Positions 1 to 9,685 of a DNA stretch of 64,000 bases are shown in pieces. Position numbers and translations under genes: made by a program. The stretch lies in contig CM030936.1 in assembly GCA_018136815.1 (NCBI GenBank), forward strand, positions 3,796,474-3,860,473, in the 5' to 3' direction. This stretch comes from Isochrysis galbana (taxonomy: Eukaryota > Haptophyta > Isochrysidales > Isochrysidaceae). Each line of letters starts with the position of its first letter. The first letter of the stretch is position 1. The notes under the pieces are model-generated. The model was not told the DNA's origin and did no database searches. It saw nothing but the letters and a program-made list of their open reading frames with translations.

Positions 1-66
1 ACTCTCCTAACCCTAACCCTAACCCTAACCCTAACCCTAACCCTAACCCGAACCCTAACCCTAGCC
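1..66. repeat. Telomere repeats (CCCTAA)n
   Basis: Ten or so CCCTAA units open the window, with variants CCCGAA and CCCTAG at the inner edge. On the + strand the C-rich strand reads inward, which is the orientation of a left chromosome end (TTAGGG toward the terminus). The array is short, so the assembly probably stops inside the telomere. Confidence 0.97.
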
Positions 67-694
67 CGGTCCTTCACCCTTGTTAACTACTATTTTCCGC
101 CTCCGCTGGGTGCTGGGTGTGAAAGGATTCCCGAGTGTGGGGGTGTAGAAAGTTTGCTACTTTGCTACGTGAAAGCAGCGGGTCCATGGCCGCGAGTGCA
201 GTAAGAATATCATAAGTCATAAGTATCATGGATACATCCATCTCATGCATCGTGCTTCGTGGATCGTGGAGGTGTGTCGCATTCGCGAATCGACGCTCGT
301 TGCTCGTTAGGCTTCTCTCTTCCTCTTCTCTCTTCTCTTCGTTCGGTATTTGTATTTATCGTTATAATTCTCTCGTTCTCGTTCTCGGTCAAAAACTTCG
401 CGTAGACGCCTAGGATCTAGGGTTGTGGAGCGCCCTCTCTCTTTCTCTCGAAGAGAAGGGAAGTTTCCCCACCTTTCTTCCTCCCAGGCGCCTCGCTCGC
501 AAAAGGTTTAATTCGCTATCTCTATCTCCCCGCGTTTCTTTATCTTTATACCTGCTCCTGGGGGCAATCAGGTTTGATTTGCCATCTCCCCTTGGACTTG
601 GAGATCGATTTAGGTTCGCTGCTTGGGTGAGGGAATCTTTCTCCTTGATTTGCCATCTCCCCTTGGAGAGGGTGGGGATGGGGAGGAAGGGGGG
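67..694. other. Subtelomeric DNA, no gene seen
   Basis: Pyrimidine-rich subtelomeric sequence without a supportable gene. Two stretches recur inverted further in: about 268-405 matches 59045-59135 and about 464-530 matches 53836-53905. The short ORFs at 228-413 and 423-719 are low-complexity Ser/Leu/Arg translations and are not called. Confidence 0.6.
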
Positions 695-802
695 TGAACG
701 GACAAAAATTCCGTCCTAGAAACTAGGACCACGTCCTAGAAAATTCTTGGATTTCTAGGACTCTGCCGATCATGCCTCCATTATAGCCTATGGTGAGCTT
801 AT

Positions 803-902
803 NNNNNNNNNNNNNNNNNNNNNNNNNNNNNNNNNNNNNNNNNNNNNNNNNNNNNNNNNNNNNNNNNNNNNNNNNNNNNNNNNNNNNNNNNNNNNNNNNN
901 NN
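803..902. other. Assembly gap (100 N)
   Basis: Exactly 100 N. The MITE-S sequence on the two sides (GTGAGCTTAT | GACTTATGAGACATC) almost abuts when compared with the uninterrupted copy at 23695-24371, so little or nothing is probably missing. Confidence 0.95.
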
Positions 903-1275
903 GACTTATGAGACATCCCATCACCTGAAGCAAATAACCATCTCCACATCCCATTCAACCTTAGCTCTCCCCATGACCAACTCTGCGGAGCTTGTCTTTG
1001 CTTTTGCTTACTTTTGCTACCACATTCAGCATGCGGTGCTGCACTCGGGCGTCCGCTCGCACCAGAGGAGTTTTGTTTTAGACCTTTTGGAGCAGTAGGC
1101 TAGCGGATTGGACACTTAGATGACAAAACCAAGCTTGGTGGTCACTGAAGGTCTCAAAGAGGGCAGTCAAAGCAACATTTCATCTCGTGGGGACCATGGG
1201 TAGAAGAGCTCCCCATTGGGTGGTATCAACCATTTCTCCCGTTTCTAGGACAAGCAGCAATTCCGACCAGGTGAC

Positions 1276-2369
1276 AATATATTTGTTTTGAACCACCTTT
1301 TCTGCATATCTGTTTTTTATGATGTTTAATATCTGTGGTACGCTATCGACTATGTACGTCTCTCTAGCGAGAGGTTCGCTGGGACGTCTTGCTAGGTCAC
1401 GCCTCCAGCGTCTCTCCTCGCGTCGGGTCGTGCCCATGTCCGACGCCCCGTAGCGGTACTCTGTAAGGGTTGACTGCCTGAGTGCCATGATGGGTTGGTG
1501 CTTGTCTGATGTAGGGTTCAGATTTTTTCGCTCACGTCTCCACTTCTTGGTAGAAGTTAAAAAGTCGTTGGGTGGGGTGGGTGTGTGGTTACCCCTACGG
1601 ACAGAAAAAAATCGCTCGCGTCCCCACCCTTCGTGGAACTGCCCGCACCCTTCGTGGACCGTCCCCACCCCTTCGTGAACCACCCCACGGCTGCGTGCGG
1701 CTGGGCTGCGTGCGGCTGGCTGCGTGCGGCTGGCTGCGTGCGGCTGCGTGCGGCTGCGTGCGGCTGCGTGCGGCTGCGTGCGGCTGCGTGAGCGCACCTG
1801 TGGGCGCGTGCGGGCAGGCACATGCGGACGGGAACCAGTGGGTGCGCTGCGTCGCTGGACGGGTACACGAAGAAAGGAGCAGCAGGGCCGGGCGGGCGGC
1901 GAGAGGGGGCAAGGCGGGCGCGGCGAGAAGGGGCAGGCGCGGCGAGATGGGGCAGGCGAGGCGCGGCGGACACACGAGCAGGGCGGGCGAGCGGCAGGCA
2001 GAAGCAGAGCACAGCGGACAGGGACTCAGGGCAGGACAGGGGGCTGGACAGGAGCAGGAACAGGTGAAGGACAGGGACAGAACAGGAAGCAGGGGAGGCG
2101 GCGGGAGGGGGCCAAAGTTTAAGAGCATTGGTTCCCTATTCCTGACACTGCTCACCGGGCTAGTGACCCAGTGGGCTGGTGAGCTGGCACGTACTGCTGG
2201 TGGTATGCGGTTCGATTCTGGGCTCTATGACCTGCGTAGTCGAATGTCAACAACTGCCATTTTTTTTGATTTTTTTGCCCCGGTAGATCACTGTACCATT
2301 TTGCCCGCTTCTTCTATCTACTGGTGTGGTTTGGATGGGCTGGATGGGCTTTGAGAGGGCTTTCTGACG
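1276..2369. other. Insert inside MITE-S copy 1; GTGCGGCTGC minisatellite
   Basis: DNA of unknown origin between the two MITE halves. About 1625-1680 holds three copies of a ~22-bp unit containing CCCTTCGTGGA. About 1690-1792 is a minisatellite of 10-11-bp GTGCGGCTGC units, followed by purine-rich low-complexity sequence to ~2110. A minus-strand ORF at about 1490-1275 (MALRQSTLTEYRYG...) is not recognised. The other long translations here are repeats read in several frames. Confidence 0.6.
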
Positions 2370-2479
2370 AGCCGCCTCGGGCGGCATGGGGCGTCCCAGG
2401 TGGGGCGCGGTGGCGAGGGTCGCCTGGGGCTCGGGAGCGGTCGCGGCACGCTCCATAGGTCAAACTATAACAATAGTTT
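2370..2479 (-). mobile_element. LINE-A 5'-end fragment
   Basis: On the minus strand the fragment begins with the LINE-A 5' hairpin (AAACTAT-TGTT-ATAGTTT, 2479-2462) and then ORF1 starts MERAATAPEPQ, close to MERAPTAPDPQ of the LINE-A copy at 54311. Homology fades after about 30 codons (GRPMPPEAARQ). The hairpin end directly abuts MITE-S sequence (CCTGAGGGAATGG), so the LINE was inserted into MITE-S. Confidence 0.75.
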
Positions 2480-2654
2480 TCCTGAGGGAATGGTGCCTAG
2501 GTACACTTGGAACATTTAATGAGGACATGCATGTGGTAACTCAATAGCCAAGGTTTGGGACAAAATAACATGGTATGCTCATGCTCTCACCTAGCAAAGT
2601 ACGTCCTAGTTTCGTAGGACTGGTCCTAGAAAGCTGGGTACCTTTGTCCGTGAA

Positions 2655-4323
2655 GCTTGTGTGCTATGGGTGTCTCACTCATGTTATCTCTTGTTAGACC
2701 TTGTTGCATGCCTAGGGTCGTAATATCTCACAGGACTTGATCGGCACGGCGGCACCCGCACGCCGCACCGCGCGTGCTGCCAGGCCAAGTGCGGCCAACC
2801 AGCCAACCAGCACTGGTATTCAGTGAAGCCACGACCAAGTCCCCAGGGAAGAAGGCTTGGGGTGAGGCCCACCTATACCCCTTTGGCCAGGCATGTCCTT
2901 TTTGTACATGATTTTGCTGAGCTATGTGCACCACAGTGTGGAAGTACACCAATGACAGGAGATAAGTATACCAGTATAATCACAGACCAAAACCGCTCGA
3001 GGGCCGCACGCCGTGCCGGCTGTGTGTGGGAATCAACGCCTCAGCTTGGATTGTAACGAGATGAGCGAGATGTAACGAGATGGCCTGATGGCCCGACGAC
3101 GAGATGAACGAGATGGCCTTGATGGCCCGACGAGATGAACGAGATGGCCCTGGGGCCCGACGAGATGAACGAGATTTTCGGGTAACGGAACTGGACGAGG
3201 AGTTTCCCCACTAAGCTTGGTCGTAATGCGGTGAAACCGTCTTGGAGACAAGCGGGAAACCGGGGCGGAAGGAACTGGCAAGGAAGTCGGCAGGAAGGCA
3301 GAGGAAATGTCTTGGCAAGGCGACGGAGGCAGGATTTTAACGGTAGACGGAGTGCAGAATTTTTAACGGTAGGAAGGCAGGAATTTTAACAGTAGGAAGA
3401 GGCAGGATTTTTACCGTAGGAGAAGAGCGTGGAATTTTAACGGTAGAAGAAGAGGGCGTGGAATTTAACTGTAGAAGAAGAGCGGAGAGGAGAAGGAGCG
3501 GGGCTCGAACTGCAGAGCGCTCCGTCCGGACTCGAACTCGCGACCCAGAGCAAAAGGTTGGTGGAGGCGGTGCGTTGAACCACTATGCCACGCGAAAGTT
3601 TACGTAGCCATAGGGCCGATGGGAAGGGCTGAGAACCGCCCTATATACCCTGGGTTTTTTGTCTCTTCTTCTTCACTTTTCTTCTTCTTTCTTCCTCTGT
3701 TCTTTTTTTTACTGTTTTACTGTTTCTCTTTTACTGTTATTTCTTTTTGCCTCTGAGACATCGCGAATGCGACACTGTGTAGGTGCGCCACTGGAGCTTT
3801 TGGTGTGTTGGCAGCCTCAATGCCTTCCATACATACCCATAATGGAGTGCCTTGGGTGGGGGGCCCATGCAGCCAGGGTGCGAAAAATACAGTGGGGAAG
3901 GACAAAGTTGTTAGGAGTTGGCTACACACGGAGTACCGAGTAGAGAACTCTTCTACTCTACAAGTAAGTGGTAAAAATATTACGCGCGTTCACTTTTTTA
4001 GGGGGGGTGAGTATGTAGTTGACGGGTGTTCATTGTTCATTGTCGCGCGCCGTGAGTTGGGTGTGTTCGCGGCGCAGCCGCGAGGTGTTGAGCGCCGCGT
4101 GTACGCGGCGCGAGGAAAATGGTCAGTGTTTTTCACAGTGTTCACTTTGGGGGTCAAGGGAGTAGTAGGTAGTTGACTATGTTCAAACGGTCAAAAAGTT
4201 TGAGTTGCGTTCGCGTTCGAGTATTTTTTGTACCACCTACTTGTACTCTCCTCTACTCTACAAGTGGAGAAGGAGAAGAGGAGCGGTGGGAGGGGGGAGG
4301 GAGGAGAGGGGGGGCGCGGACCG
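2655..4323. other. Intergenic: short tandem repeats and a tRNA-like segment
   Basis: No gene. About 3055-3180 has ~28-bp units around GAGATGAACGAGATGGCC. About 3325-3485 has ~28-30-bp units ending TTTTAACGGTAG. On the minus strand at about 3597-3510, GTGGCATAGTGGTTCAACGC resembles a pol III A box and GAGTTCGAGTCC matches a B box, spaced as in a tRNA, but the stems do not fold well; it may be a tRNA pseudogene or SINE head. From 3985 to 4260 the DNA is AT-richer, with duplicated CTCTACTCTACAAGT motifs upstream of the next gene. Confidence 0.5.
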
Positions 4324-7300
4324 ATGTCGTCGTCCCGCCCTGCTCCCTCTTCCTCGAAGCTGCTGCTCTCACTGGTGGTGGGAGGCACAGCGCTCTTCCT
4401 TCTCTCAAGCATGCTCGTTCCTGAGGCGGCAGGCCGCCTCTCCGCCTCTCACGGGCACGCTGACGCCGCAGAGCTCCTCACTCTCTTGAGGAGACTCACG
4501 CCAGACGAGAGGGAGGAACTCTACAGGGCAGAGCTCTCGTCGTCGCTCTCGTCGTCGCTCTCGTCGTCGCGCACCTCACTCTCCTCGGCCGAGGCAGAGG
4601 CGCGCAGCGGGCTCGCTAGCGCGGGCTCGGCCTCCTCCTCCTCGCAGATGCCGCAGGCTCGGAGGGCAGTGCGCGACCGGCCGGCGCCCGCAGAGACGGC
4701 GCAGCGAGAGGGAGGGAGGGAGGAGGGTGCGGCGGGGTGCTACGGCTGCAATGGGGGCGCACGGCCTGGCACGCTGGAGCCGACCACCGGTTGCGGGGCT
4801 GCCCGTCGCCCATACCACACGCTGCTTACGTCGTCGAGCGGCACGTACCAGCTCTGGCAATCCAGGGTGATGCACCACCACTTCCGCTTGCAGCGCTCGC
4901 GAGACCCGTGCGGCGAGATGGGCGGTTTCACGCGGCTGCACACCATGCGCGACGGCGTAGCCGACCAGTATGGCGACGAATTGCACACGGTCACTGTCAA
5001 TGAGGTTTATGGCGGCTACCCGGTTGTCAACCGGCCCTCTTCGATCGTCCAGTTCGTTGAGCAAGGCCACCTCGACCGGATTGAAGAGGAGTGAGTCGCG
5101 CGTGCCCGCGCGCGCCGCGTGCGACGCGCTCCTGAGCACGCGCTCTCCCCACGCCGTGCGCTGTCAGCTACATCTTCATCGCCGAGACGGACCACATCTT
5201 CCTCCGCCCTGTTCCCAACCTCGCGACGGAAAAAGTGCCCGCCGCCTTCCACTTTGGCTACATGGTCGCCGCCGGTCAGGTGAGCGCAAAGTTGCTCAGC
5301 CGACCCCCCTCCCCCGCGCGCGCGCTCGCACAGCCGTGAGCGGAGCGTTGGGGCCTGCCCGTCAACGTCCGCTCGGGCCAACGCCCGCTCGCCCGCACAG
5401 GCCAACATCGTCGAGAAGTTTGTGCCCGGCTTAGGCGGCAAGACGGACCCAATCGGCCCCTCGCCCCTCATCATCCACAAGGAGCAGCTTCGGAGGGTGG
5501 CGCGGCCGTGGCTCGAGTTCACTCGCAAGATCTGCTCGGACCGGGAGGTGCGCACATCCACACAAAGACGTGCCGAGCCACGCCGGAACCCGAGACCGGG
5601 TCCAACCCGCATCGCCGCCCTCGCGCGCCCGCAGGCCGTGCAGGCGCTGGGCTGGGTGCGCGAGATGTGGGGCTATGCGATTGCTGCCGCGTCGCTCGGC
5701 ATACGGCACCTCGTGCTCGATGCCTTCCAGTTCGAGGTGCGTACCCTCCTAACCCGATCATCTCTGTGTGCCGCGCTCACTTGGTGGCTGCGCACCCTCC
5801 CACACGCCGCTCGTCCGCCAACCTCGATGTGCCCTTGCCGCCGCCACGGCGGCCTTCAGGGTGGCTCCATCGGCAACCGCAACCGCCAGCTCGCGTGGCC
5901 CGTCGGCGCTACTCCCGCTGGCCCCGAGGGCCCGATGCACGGCGCGAGCCGGATGCCCTACTACCTCTTTCATTACACGTACGGGATCGAGTACTCGCGG
6001 GAGGGATTGCCGATGGAGCTGCAGGTGGCCGGCCGCAAGCCGGGGAAGGGGGTCGCACCGGGTCGGCTCACCGGCGCGCTGTTGCCCATCCGGCGGAGCG
6101 CGGTCGGTCGCGGGGAGGGGCGCCCGAGTGGCTGCACGCCTGCTCATACGGTGCAGCCCGACGACGACGCGCCGAAGGTCGCGCGTGCGCGGCTAGCTGA
6201 TCCACGTCCGCGCGCCGCAGGTGGGCGAGTGGTCCCTCGACAAGCGGCACTACATGGCGCACTACCCGCCCACGCCGCTCGAGCCGCCGCCCTCCTGCGC
6301 GCATGAGCGCGCCTTTGTGCTGACCGCGCTGATCAACAATGCCTCGGCGGCCCTCGGCGCCAAGTGGGTGCGTGGCGCGTCGGGCTCCCTCTCCAGCTAC
6401 CACACCATGCCGTTGCGCGCGCGCACACCCACGGGCGTCGACGCCGACGACAGCTGGGGCCCGGAGGACGTGGCGCGACTTGTAGGCACCGGCCCCTGGA
6501 ACCTGGCCGGGAGCGTCGGCGGCAAGATGATCCGGCTAGATGGCGTACACTTCCTCGCGCACGGCTACCTCACCTCGTCCAAGGGGCACGGTCGGTGGGC
6601 GCACTCCACCAAGGGGACCATCGAGGTGCAGGTCTGCGCCACGCGATTCAAGCTGCGGCCACAATTCGGTGTGCAAGGCTGGTCCATGGCGTCGCCCGAC
6701 GACGCGACCGATGTTGCCGCGACCACGATGCCCGGCCACCAGGCGCAAGAAGCGACTGGTGTACGAATCACGGCCGCTCTCGCCGCCTCGGCCGAGGCTC
6801 TCGGCGCGTGGTCGCCGCCCGCGCGCTTCCCGCCCGACGCGACATCGCGCAGGCTGGAGGGCTCCGGCCCGTACAAGGGGCCGGCGGGTAGCGTGCTGCT
6901 CTTGCGCGCGGGGGTGCTGCAGGCGTCCGGGCGAGAGCTCGGGCAGTACACTCGGTGGTCCGTCGTCTCGCCCACGACGCTGCTATTCACGACTGCAGGG
7001 GCCGCCGCGGCCTCCAGCTCCGCCGACGCGCCGTGCGCGCGGGGCCTGTGCGTCGAGCTGACGGACTGCTTCGTGCTGCGGCTTCCACCGGCGCCTGGAC
7101 TGCTGAGCCGGCTTGGGCTCGCGCCTGGCGACGAGCGCCGCGTGGCCCCGCCGCGCTACGCCGAGGATGCCGAGGTGCGGTCGCTCGAATGGATCCTTCG
7201 TCCGCCCGCCTCCGTGTGCGAAGACCCGTGCGCCGGGCTCACGCTGCGGCGGCTCACTGCCGCCGATCGCGAGGCGTCGCCCCTTGCGCGTGCGCTCGAA

Positions 7301-7603
7301 GCGGGGGCGGCAGCCGGCAGCGGCGGCCCAAAGTGGACGTGGGCGGGCTTCGGCGGGCTTAGCTTCATGGCCAACGGCCAGCTCGCGACACCCTGGGGAG
7401 GTGGAGTGTGGGGCGCTCCGCCGGAGGCGCAGACGGCGGGTGCACCAGCGCTGCTTGCGGAGTTTGCTGGCCAAAAGCATCTCCTGCGCGCACGCGTCTC
7501 GGGCTCACGGCAGGTCTCCGCGATGGAATCGACACGCTGCCACGACAACGACAGGGCCGAGGTGCGTCTAGCGGGGGGGCAGCCGCCCACACTCGTCTCG
7601 TAA
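4324..7603 (+). CDS. HPAT/SERGT-like peptidyl O-glycosyltransferase, six exons
   Basis: Exons 4324-5090, 5168-5279, 5401-5547, 5635-5736, 5860-6024 and 6221-7603 join in frame (GT-AG throughout) to 891 aa. Residues ~13-33 are a signal anchor, giving a type II Golgi/ER topology. Family motifs follow: GTYQLWQSRVMHHHF, EMGGFTRLHT, YPVVNRPSSIVQF, YIFIAETDHIFLRP (acidic ETDH at 262-265, the metal/nucleotide site), DPIGPSPLIIHKE, GWVREMWGYAIA, FHYTYG and VGEWSLDKRHY. These match plant/green-algal hydroxyproline O-arabinosyltransferase / serine O-galactosyltransferase proteins that modify wall or secreted proteins. Past residue ~520 there is an extension with three copies of a GPW...G...FLA.G.L...G.W module (near 522, 647 and 801). 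The ATG at 4324 is chosen because it puts the anchor at the N-terminus; an in-frame ATG at 4228 is upstream. Acceptor substrate is inferred only from the family. Confidence 0.88.
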
Positions 7604-7754
7604 GGTGATGGGGCGCGCCACCACACGGCCGCGGGCTTCACGGGCGGCTCGAATGTTGTACAGTAGTAGTAGATGGATTGCGACACAGTTGCAGCACAGC
7701 TGGGCGGCGAGCAACGTCACGATCTTGGTCACGACGTAGTCTCGCGCTAGTAAT

Positions 7755-8252
7755 AAAAAAAAATCTTCTTAAAAATTCCCGCTACATGCGCGGCGTGAGG
7801 CAGCGTGCTATTGAACCTCCCTACTACCCAACCCTAACCCCTATCAACCCCCTTCCCCTTCCCCAGTTCCCTCTTTAGCGGAGAAGCCGGTTCCAGGGAG
7901 GCCGTGCGCGCTGCTTCGGCCGGGAGTCGGAGAGAAGGGGGCGGGAGACTGTGGCTTCTCTTGTGTTCTTACTTTTATCGGATTACCCTCCTTGGAGTCC
8001 GTATGATCCCGCTTTGGTCTCCGCCAGGTTTATTGCTAGTAAGTATGTTATCCATCCTAAGTGATGTTTCGTATATCCAATTCTCTCGCCGCCTGCGAGA
8101 GGTCCTCCGATGCTACAAGGTTGAAATCTTTATCCACCGTGTAAAGGGGGCTTATCATCTTCTTTATATGCTTATTACTCGGGGCGTGTAGCCCCATCTT
8201 CTCCCGTTGCCCCTTAAGTCTTTGGAAGAAACCGGTTTTCGCCGTTGCTAAT
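7755..8252 (-). mobile_element. LINE-A 3'-end fragment
   Basis: The reverse complement matches the last ~490 bp of the LINE-A copy at 54311-57131: the ORF2 C-terminus (TAKTGFFQRLK...), the 3' UTR, and the terminal AGCGGGAATTTTTAAGAAGA followed by oligo(T) on the sense strand (A-run at 7755-7763 on +). The left flank is the 3' region of the glycosyltransferase gene. The right side stops at TAAT where MITE-S copy 2 begins, so the MITE jumped into this LINE. Confidence 0.85.
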
Positions 8253-8817
8253 CGGATAAAGGTACCCAGCTTTCTAGGACCAGTCCTAGAAACTAGGACG
8301 GACTTTGCTAGGTGAGAGCATGAGCATACCATCTTATTTGGTCCCAAACCTTGGCAATTGAGTTACCACATGCATGTCCTCATTAAATGTTCCAAGTGTA
8401 CCTAGGCACCATTCCCTCAGCAACACCAAGTTTTGTGACGCGTCTGCGGGTCACCTGGTCGGAATTGCTGCTTGTCCTAGAAACGGGAGAAATGGCTGAT
8501 ACCACCCAATGGGGAGCTCTTCTACCCATGGTCCCCAGGAGATGAAATGTTGCTTTGACTGCCCTCTTTCAGACCTTCAGTGACCACCAAGCTTGGTTTT
8601 GTCATCTAAGTGTCCAATCCGCTAGCCTACTGCTCCAAAAGGTCTAAAATAAAACTCCTCTGGTGCGAGCGGACGCCCGAGTGCAGCACCGCATGGTGAA
8701 TGTGGTAGCAAAAGTAAGCAAAGACAAGCTCCGCAGAGTTGGTCATGGGAAGAGCTAAGGTTGAATGGGTTGTGGAGATGGTTTGCTCCAGGCGATGGGA
8801 TGTCTCATAAGCTCACC
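8253..8817 (-). mobile_element. MITE-S copy 2, truncated
   Basis: Begins CGGATAAAGGTACCC, the reverse complement of the right end of MITE-S, directly after a TAAT in LINE-A sequence. It runs colinear with the reverse complement of 23695-24371 to GCTCACC near 8817, then is cut by an unrelated 136-bp dispersed repeat, losing its other terminus. Confidence 0.85.
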
Positions 8818-8833
8818 GCAGGAGGAGTACCTG

Positions 8834-8969
8834 TGACGCGGCCGAGACTGGGGCCGCCCCCGCGCCTTCACGCTCCCTCGCCCTCCCACCCCTAGGATTG
8901 GGACTCCCTCGTGGTGGCCCCGCATCGCGTATTTGGAAACGAGGGGTACCAAATGAAGGCAAACGACCT
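8834..8969. repeat. 136-bp dispersed repeat, copy 1
   Basis: TGACGCGGCCGAGACTGGGG ... GGCAAACGACCT, nearly identical (two or so mismatches) to 13526-13661 in the same orientation. Nature unknown; no ORF or terminal inverted repeat seen. Confidence 0.85.
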
Positions 8970-9125
8970 GCCCGCAAATACAGCCAAATACATATGTATT
9001 TGGCCTCCGGCCAAATACATTTCAAATACATTCGAGGCCTACAAACCCAGGACGCGCTTCAAATACAGCCAAAATACATATGTATTTGGCCTCTGGCCAA
9101 ATACGGTGAATACGTATTTCCCATC
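8970..9125. repeat. AT-rich palindromic repeat
   Basis: Contains the perfect 20-bp palindrome CCAAATACATATGTATTTGG (8984-9003), followed by GGCCAAATAC. A second near-copy ~80 bp on (around 9070-9100) is followed by ATACGTAT. The two halves look like a duplicated palindromic unit. Confidence 0.6.
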
Positions 9126-9352
9126 TAGGGCCTTGACGCGTGCTAATGCCACAGACACCAAAGTGAAAGTGGCAAGAAAGGGGGGGTGCGCTAGCCACCG
9201 ACCCTCGTCGGTGCCCGTCGGGGCTGCATCGATCTTTGATCTCGCGTCCTCCTGCGGAGCCGATCGCCCATCTTGGTGTCAAGGAGCTCCCGCTCTGCAC
9301 GAATACTATTTGTAGACACAGACACCACCTATGATTCTCTTAGAAGGGGCTT

Positions 9353-9397
9353 ATTCTGTGTGAATCTGACAGATTTGAAGGTAACCGGCGGTCGCCA
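9353..9397 (+). pseudogene. tRNA-Arg fragment including its intron
   Basis: TTCTGTGTGAATCTGACAG... GGTAACCGGCGGTCG resembles the anticodon-loop, intron and variable-loop part of the tRNA-Arg(UCU) gene at 14993 (CTTCTGTGAATCTGGCAG...). Both acceptor arms and the D arm are missing. The intron is still present, so it was copied at the DNA or pre-tRNA level. Confidence 0.6.
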
Positions 9398-9685
9398 TGA
9401 CTATATACTACTACAAAACTCATTCGGACACTCCCCCCCCCCTGCTTCCTTCCTCATCTTTTCCCGCCCCTTCTTCCCCTCATCTCCGTCGGTCTCTCGC
9501 CCCCCCCACCCCCACCCTCCCCTTCCCCTCCCCCTGCACCGCACTCTCCGCCGCATCACGCTGCTCCCCTCCCCGGCCTCTCGCCCCGCTTTCCCCCTTG
9601 CCCATCCCCCCCCCCCCCCCCCCGCCCTCGCTCCCCCTTTGGCAACCGCCGTTGTGCTCGCGGCCCCCCCTTCGCTCCGCTGCCC

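Larger units (their letters stand above)
699..2650 (+). mobile_element. MITE-S copy 1, interrupted by nested insertions
   Basis: Starts CGGACAAAAATTCCGTCC and ends ACCTTTGTCCG, the same termini as the complete 677-bp copy at 23695-24371. It is flanked by a 4-bp direct repeat TGAA (695-698 and 2651-2654). The left half runs to about 1275 and the right half resumes near 2480; between them lie foreign DNA, a minisatellite and a LINE-A 5' fragment. A 100-N assembly gap falls in the left half. Subterminal GTCCTAG-AAA-CTAGGAC palindromes are visible. No transposase is encoded, so it is non-autonomous. Confidence 0.8.

Noticed and set aside
1595-2155. Several long overlapping ORFs on both strands
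   Set aside because: They translate the GTGCGGCTGC minisatellite and GGGCAGG-type low-complexity DNA.
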